Below are positions 7,248-8,335 of a DNA stretch of 8,335 nucleotides, one piece after another. Location: contig JAESUA010000393.1 in NCBI GenBank assembly GCA_016763255.1, positions 1-8,335 of the forward strand. The letters are read 5' to 3'. Both the position numbers and the translations under genes were made by a program. The DNA comes from Magnetovibrio sp. Lineage in GTDB: Bacteria > Pseudomonadota > Alphaproteobacteria > Rhodospirillales > Magnetovibrionaceae. Within the stretch, counting starts at the first letter, position 1, and the number at the start of each line of letters is the position of its first letter. Below the pieces are notes generated by a model that ran no database searches, was not told the DNA's origin, and saw only the letters and a list, made by a program, of their open reading frames with translations.

Positions 7248-8335
7248 TATTCAGCCCCTCCCTTTGCCGCATAACGAAGTTTACGCAAGCGTTCGGGAAG
7301 CGCGTTGGCCCATTGGGTGATGTTGCCCGCACCAAGACACACGATCATATCACCGGGGCGCGCCAAGTCCTTGACCACATCGGGCAATTCATCGGGGTTC
7401 AGCAACGGCATCACGGTGCGATGACCGTGTTCGCGCAACCCGGCAACCAAAGCGTCGCGGTCATAACCTTCGATGGGCGCTTCGCCAGCCTCGAAGACAT
7501 CGGCAACCAAAACCGCATCGGCATCGTTAAAGCAGGTGCAAAAATCTTCAAACAAATCACGCAGCCGCGAATACCGGTGGGGCTGAACCACGGCGATGAC
7601 CTGACCACCGTTCACCGCATCACGCGCGGCCTTCAACACCGCAGAAATTTCCACCGGATGATGACCGTAATCATCGATTATGATGATGCCATCGACATCG
7701 CCGGTTTTGGTGAAGCGCCGTTTGACCCCTTTAAATTCTGCAAATGCGCTGGACAACACGCTCATATCGATGCCCATCTCATGGGCGACGGCGACTGCGG
7801 CCAGGGTGTTTTGCACATTATGCATGCCATACATCGGCAACTCGATATCGCGCACCGCTTCGGGTTCATCCCCATCGTCATGATTGGCGAACACCACATC
7901 AAACACCATGCCATCGGGTCCGGGGCGGACATTTTCACCGCGCACCATGGCTTGGGGGTTAAAGCCGTAGGTGATGATGCGCCGATCCGAAACGCGCGGG
8001 ATCAAGGCCTGAACTTCGGCATGATCGATGCACAATGCGGCAAAGCCATAAAACGGAATGTTTTCGACAAACTGGGTAAACGCCGCACGCAAGGTATCAA
8101 AATCACCGTAGTGATCCAGGTGTTCCGGATCGATATTTGTGACCACCGCAATGGTCGCCGGTAATTTGAGGAACGTGCCATCGGATTCATCGGCTTCGGC
8201 AACCATCCAATCACCCGAACCAAGCCGCGCATTGGACCCCCAAGCATTGATGATGCCACCGTTGATCACCGTCGGATCCATGCCCGCCGCGTCCAACAAT
8301 TGCGCCACCAACGATGTTGTGGTGGTTTTGCCGTG
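7247..8335 (-). CDS. murC: UDP-N-acetylmuramate--L-alanine ligase MurC, 5' end outside the window
   Basis: MurC is the cytoplasmic ATP-dependent ligase that adds L-alanine to UDP-MurNAc, the first amino acid of the peptidoglycan stem peptide. The frame is open to the window edge and opens with HGKTTTTS, the ATP-binding P-loop of Mur ligases, so about 115-120 N-terminal residues (the UDP-binding domain) lie outside. Visible motifs in order are [69 protein letters not shown] and CLGAGNI. These cover the Mur ligase central and C-terminal domains through to a normal C-terminus; 362 codons are visible of a family length near 460-480. A TTG at 8311 is an internal Leu codon, not a start. The stop overlaps the murB start by one base (TAATG), which indicates an operon. 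No frameshift or missing key motif was seen. Confidence 0.97.
   Translation of the reverse strand, partial: HGKTTTTSLVAQLLDAAGMDPTVINGGIINAWGSNARLGSGDWMVAEADESDGTFLKLPATIAVVTNIDPEHLDHYGDFDTLRAAFTQFVENIPFYGFAALCIDHAEVQALIPRVSDRRIITYGFNPQAMVRGENVRPGPDGMVFDVVFANHDDGDEPEAVRDIELPMYGMHNVQNTLAAVAVAHEMGIDMSVLSSAFAEFKGVKRRFTKTGDVDGIIIIDDYGHHPVEISAVLKAARDAVNGGQVIAVVQPHRYSRLRDLFEDFCTCFNDADAVLVADVFEAGEAPIEGYDRDALVAGLREHGHRTVMPLLNPDELPDVVKDLARPGDMIVCLGAGNITQWANALPERLRKLRYAAKGGAE

Noticed and set aside
7313..8164. A 283-codon open frame on the plus strand
   Set aside because: It is the mirror of murC, rich in His, Ile and Gly from antisense codons, with no recognisable family or ribosome site.
1..8335. 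An unknown defence, mobile or biosynthetic system in the window
   Set aside because: Every long minus-strand frame belongs to a well-known dcw or lipid A gene, and no foreign gene, transposase, repeat array or RNA gene was seen.

Overview
The window is a piece of the division and cell-wall (dcw) cluster of an alphaproteobacterium. All genes lie on the minus strand, so transcription runs from high to low coordinates in the order murC (5' end cut by the window edge), murB, ddl, ftsQ, ftsA, ftsZ, lpxC. The order ddl-ftsQ-ftsA-ftsZ-lpxC, a FtsZ with a very long Ala/Pro-rich linker, a short FAD-type MurB and the scarcity of GANTC sites all fit Alphaproteobacteria. The FtsZ N-terminus resembles Rhodospirillales-type proteins, but this is an impression without a database search.

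Layout: 8335-7247 is the C-terminal three quarters of murC. It overlaps murB (7247-6315) by one base (TAATG). murB overlaps ddl (6318-5413) by ATGA, and ddl overlaps ftsQ (5416-4508) by ATGA. These four genes look like one translationally coupled block. An 83-bp AT-rich gap precedes ftsA (4424-3156), and a 142-bp gap precedes ftsZ (3013-1275). After ftsZ come a hairpin that includes the stop codon and a strong intrinsic terminator (1211-1160). A roughly 100-bp leader then leads to lpxC (1064-129, GTG start). Bases 1-128 lie downstream of lpxC and hold no recognisable gene.

Function: MurC, MurB and Ddl make UDP-MurNAc-L-Ala, UDP-MurNAc and D-Ala-D-Ala for peptidoglycan precursors. FtsQ, FtsA and FtsZ build the division machine, and LpxC commits carbon to lipid A. 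The window therefore joins cell-wall synthesis, septation and outer-membrane synthesis. No phage, transposon, CRISPR or RNA gene was seen.

Two things stand out. First, ftsZ is broken by an apparent one-base deletion located in the codon for the catalytic T7-loop aspartate. The two halves are otherwise intact, so a sequence error is the leading explanation, but a real split or pseudogene would be notable. Second, the ftsA-ftsZ gap carries four GANTC sites (the CcrM methylation motif) within 48 bp, two of them in a 12-bp tandem repeat. The whole 8.3-kb window has only about twelve such sites, and there are none for 4.5 kb upstream of ftsA's middle. This suggests cell-cycle-linked, methylation-sensitive control of ftsZ. 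Otherwise the region is an ordinary core-genome locus, and I see no undescribed system in it.
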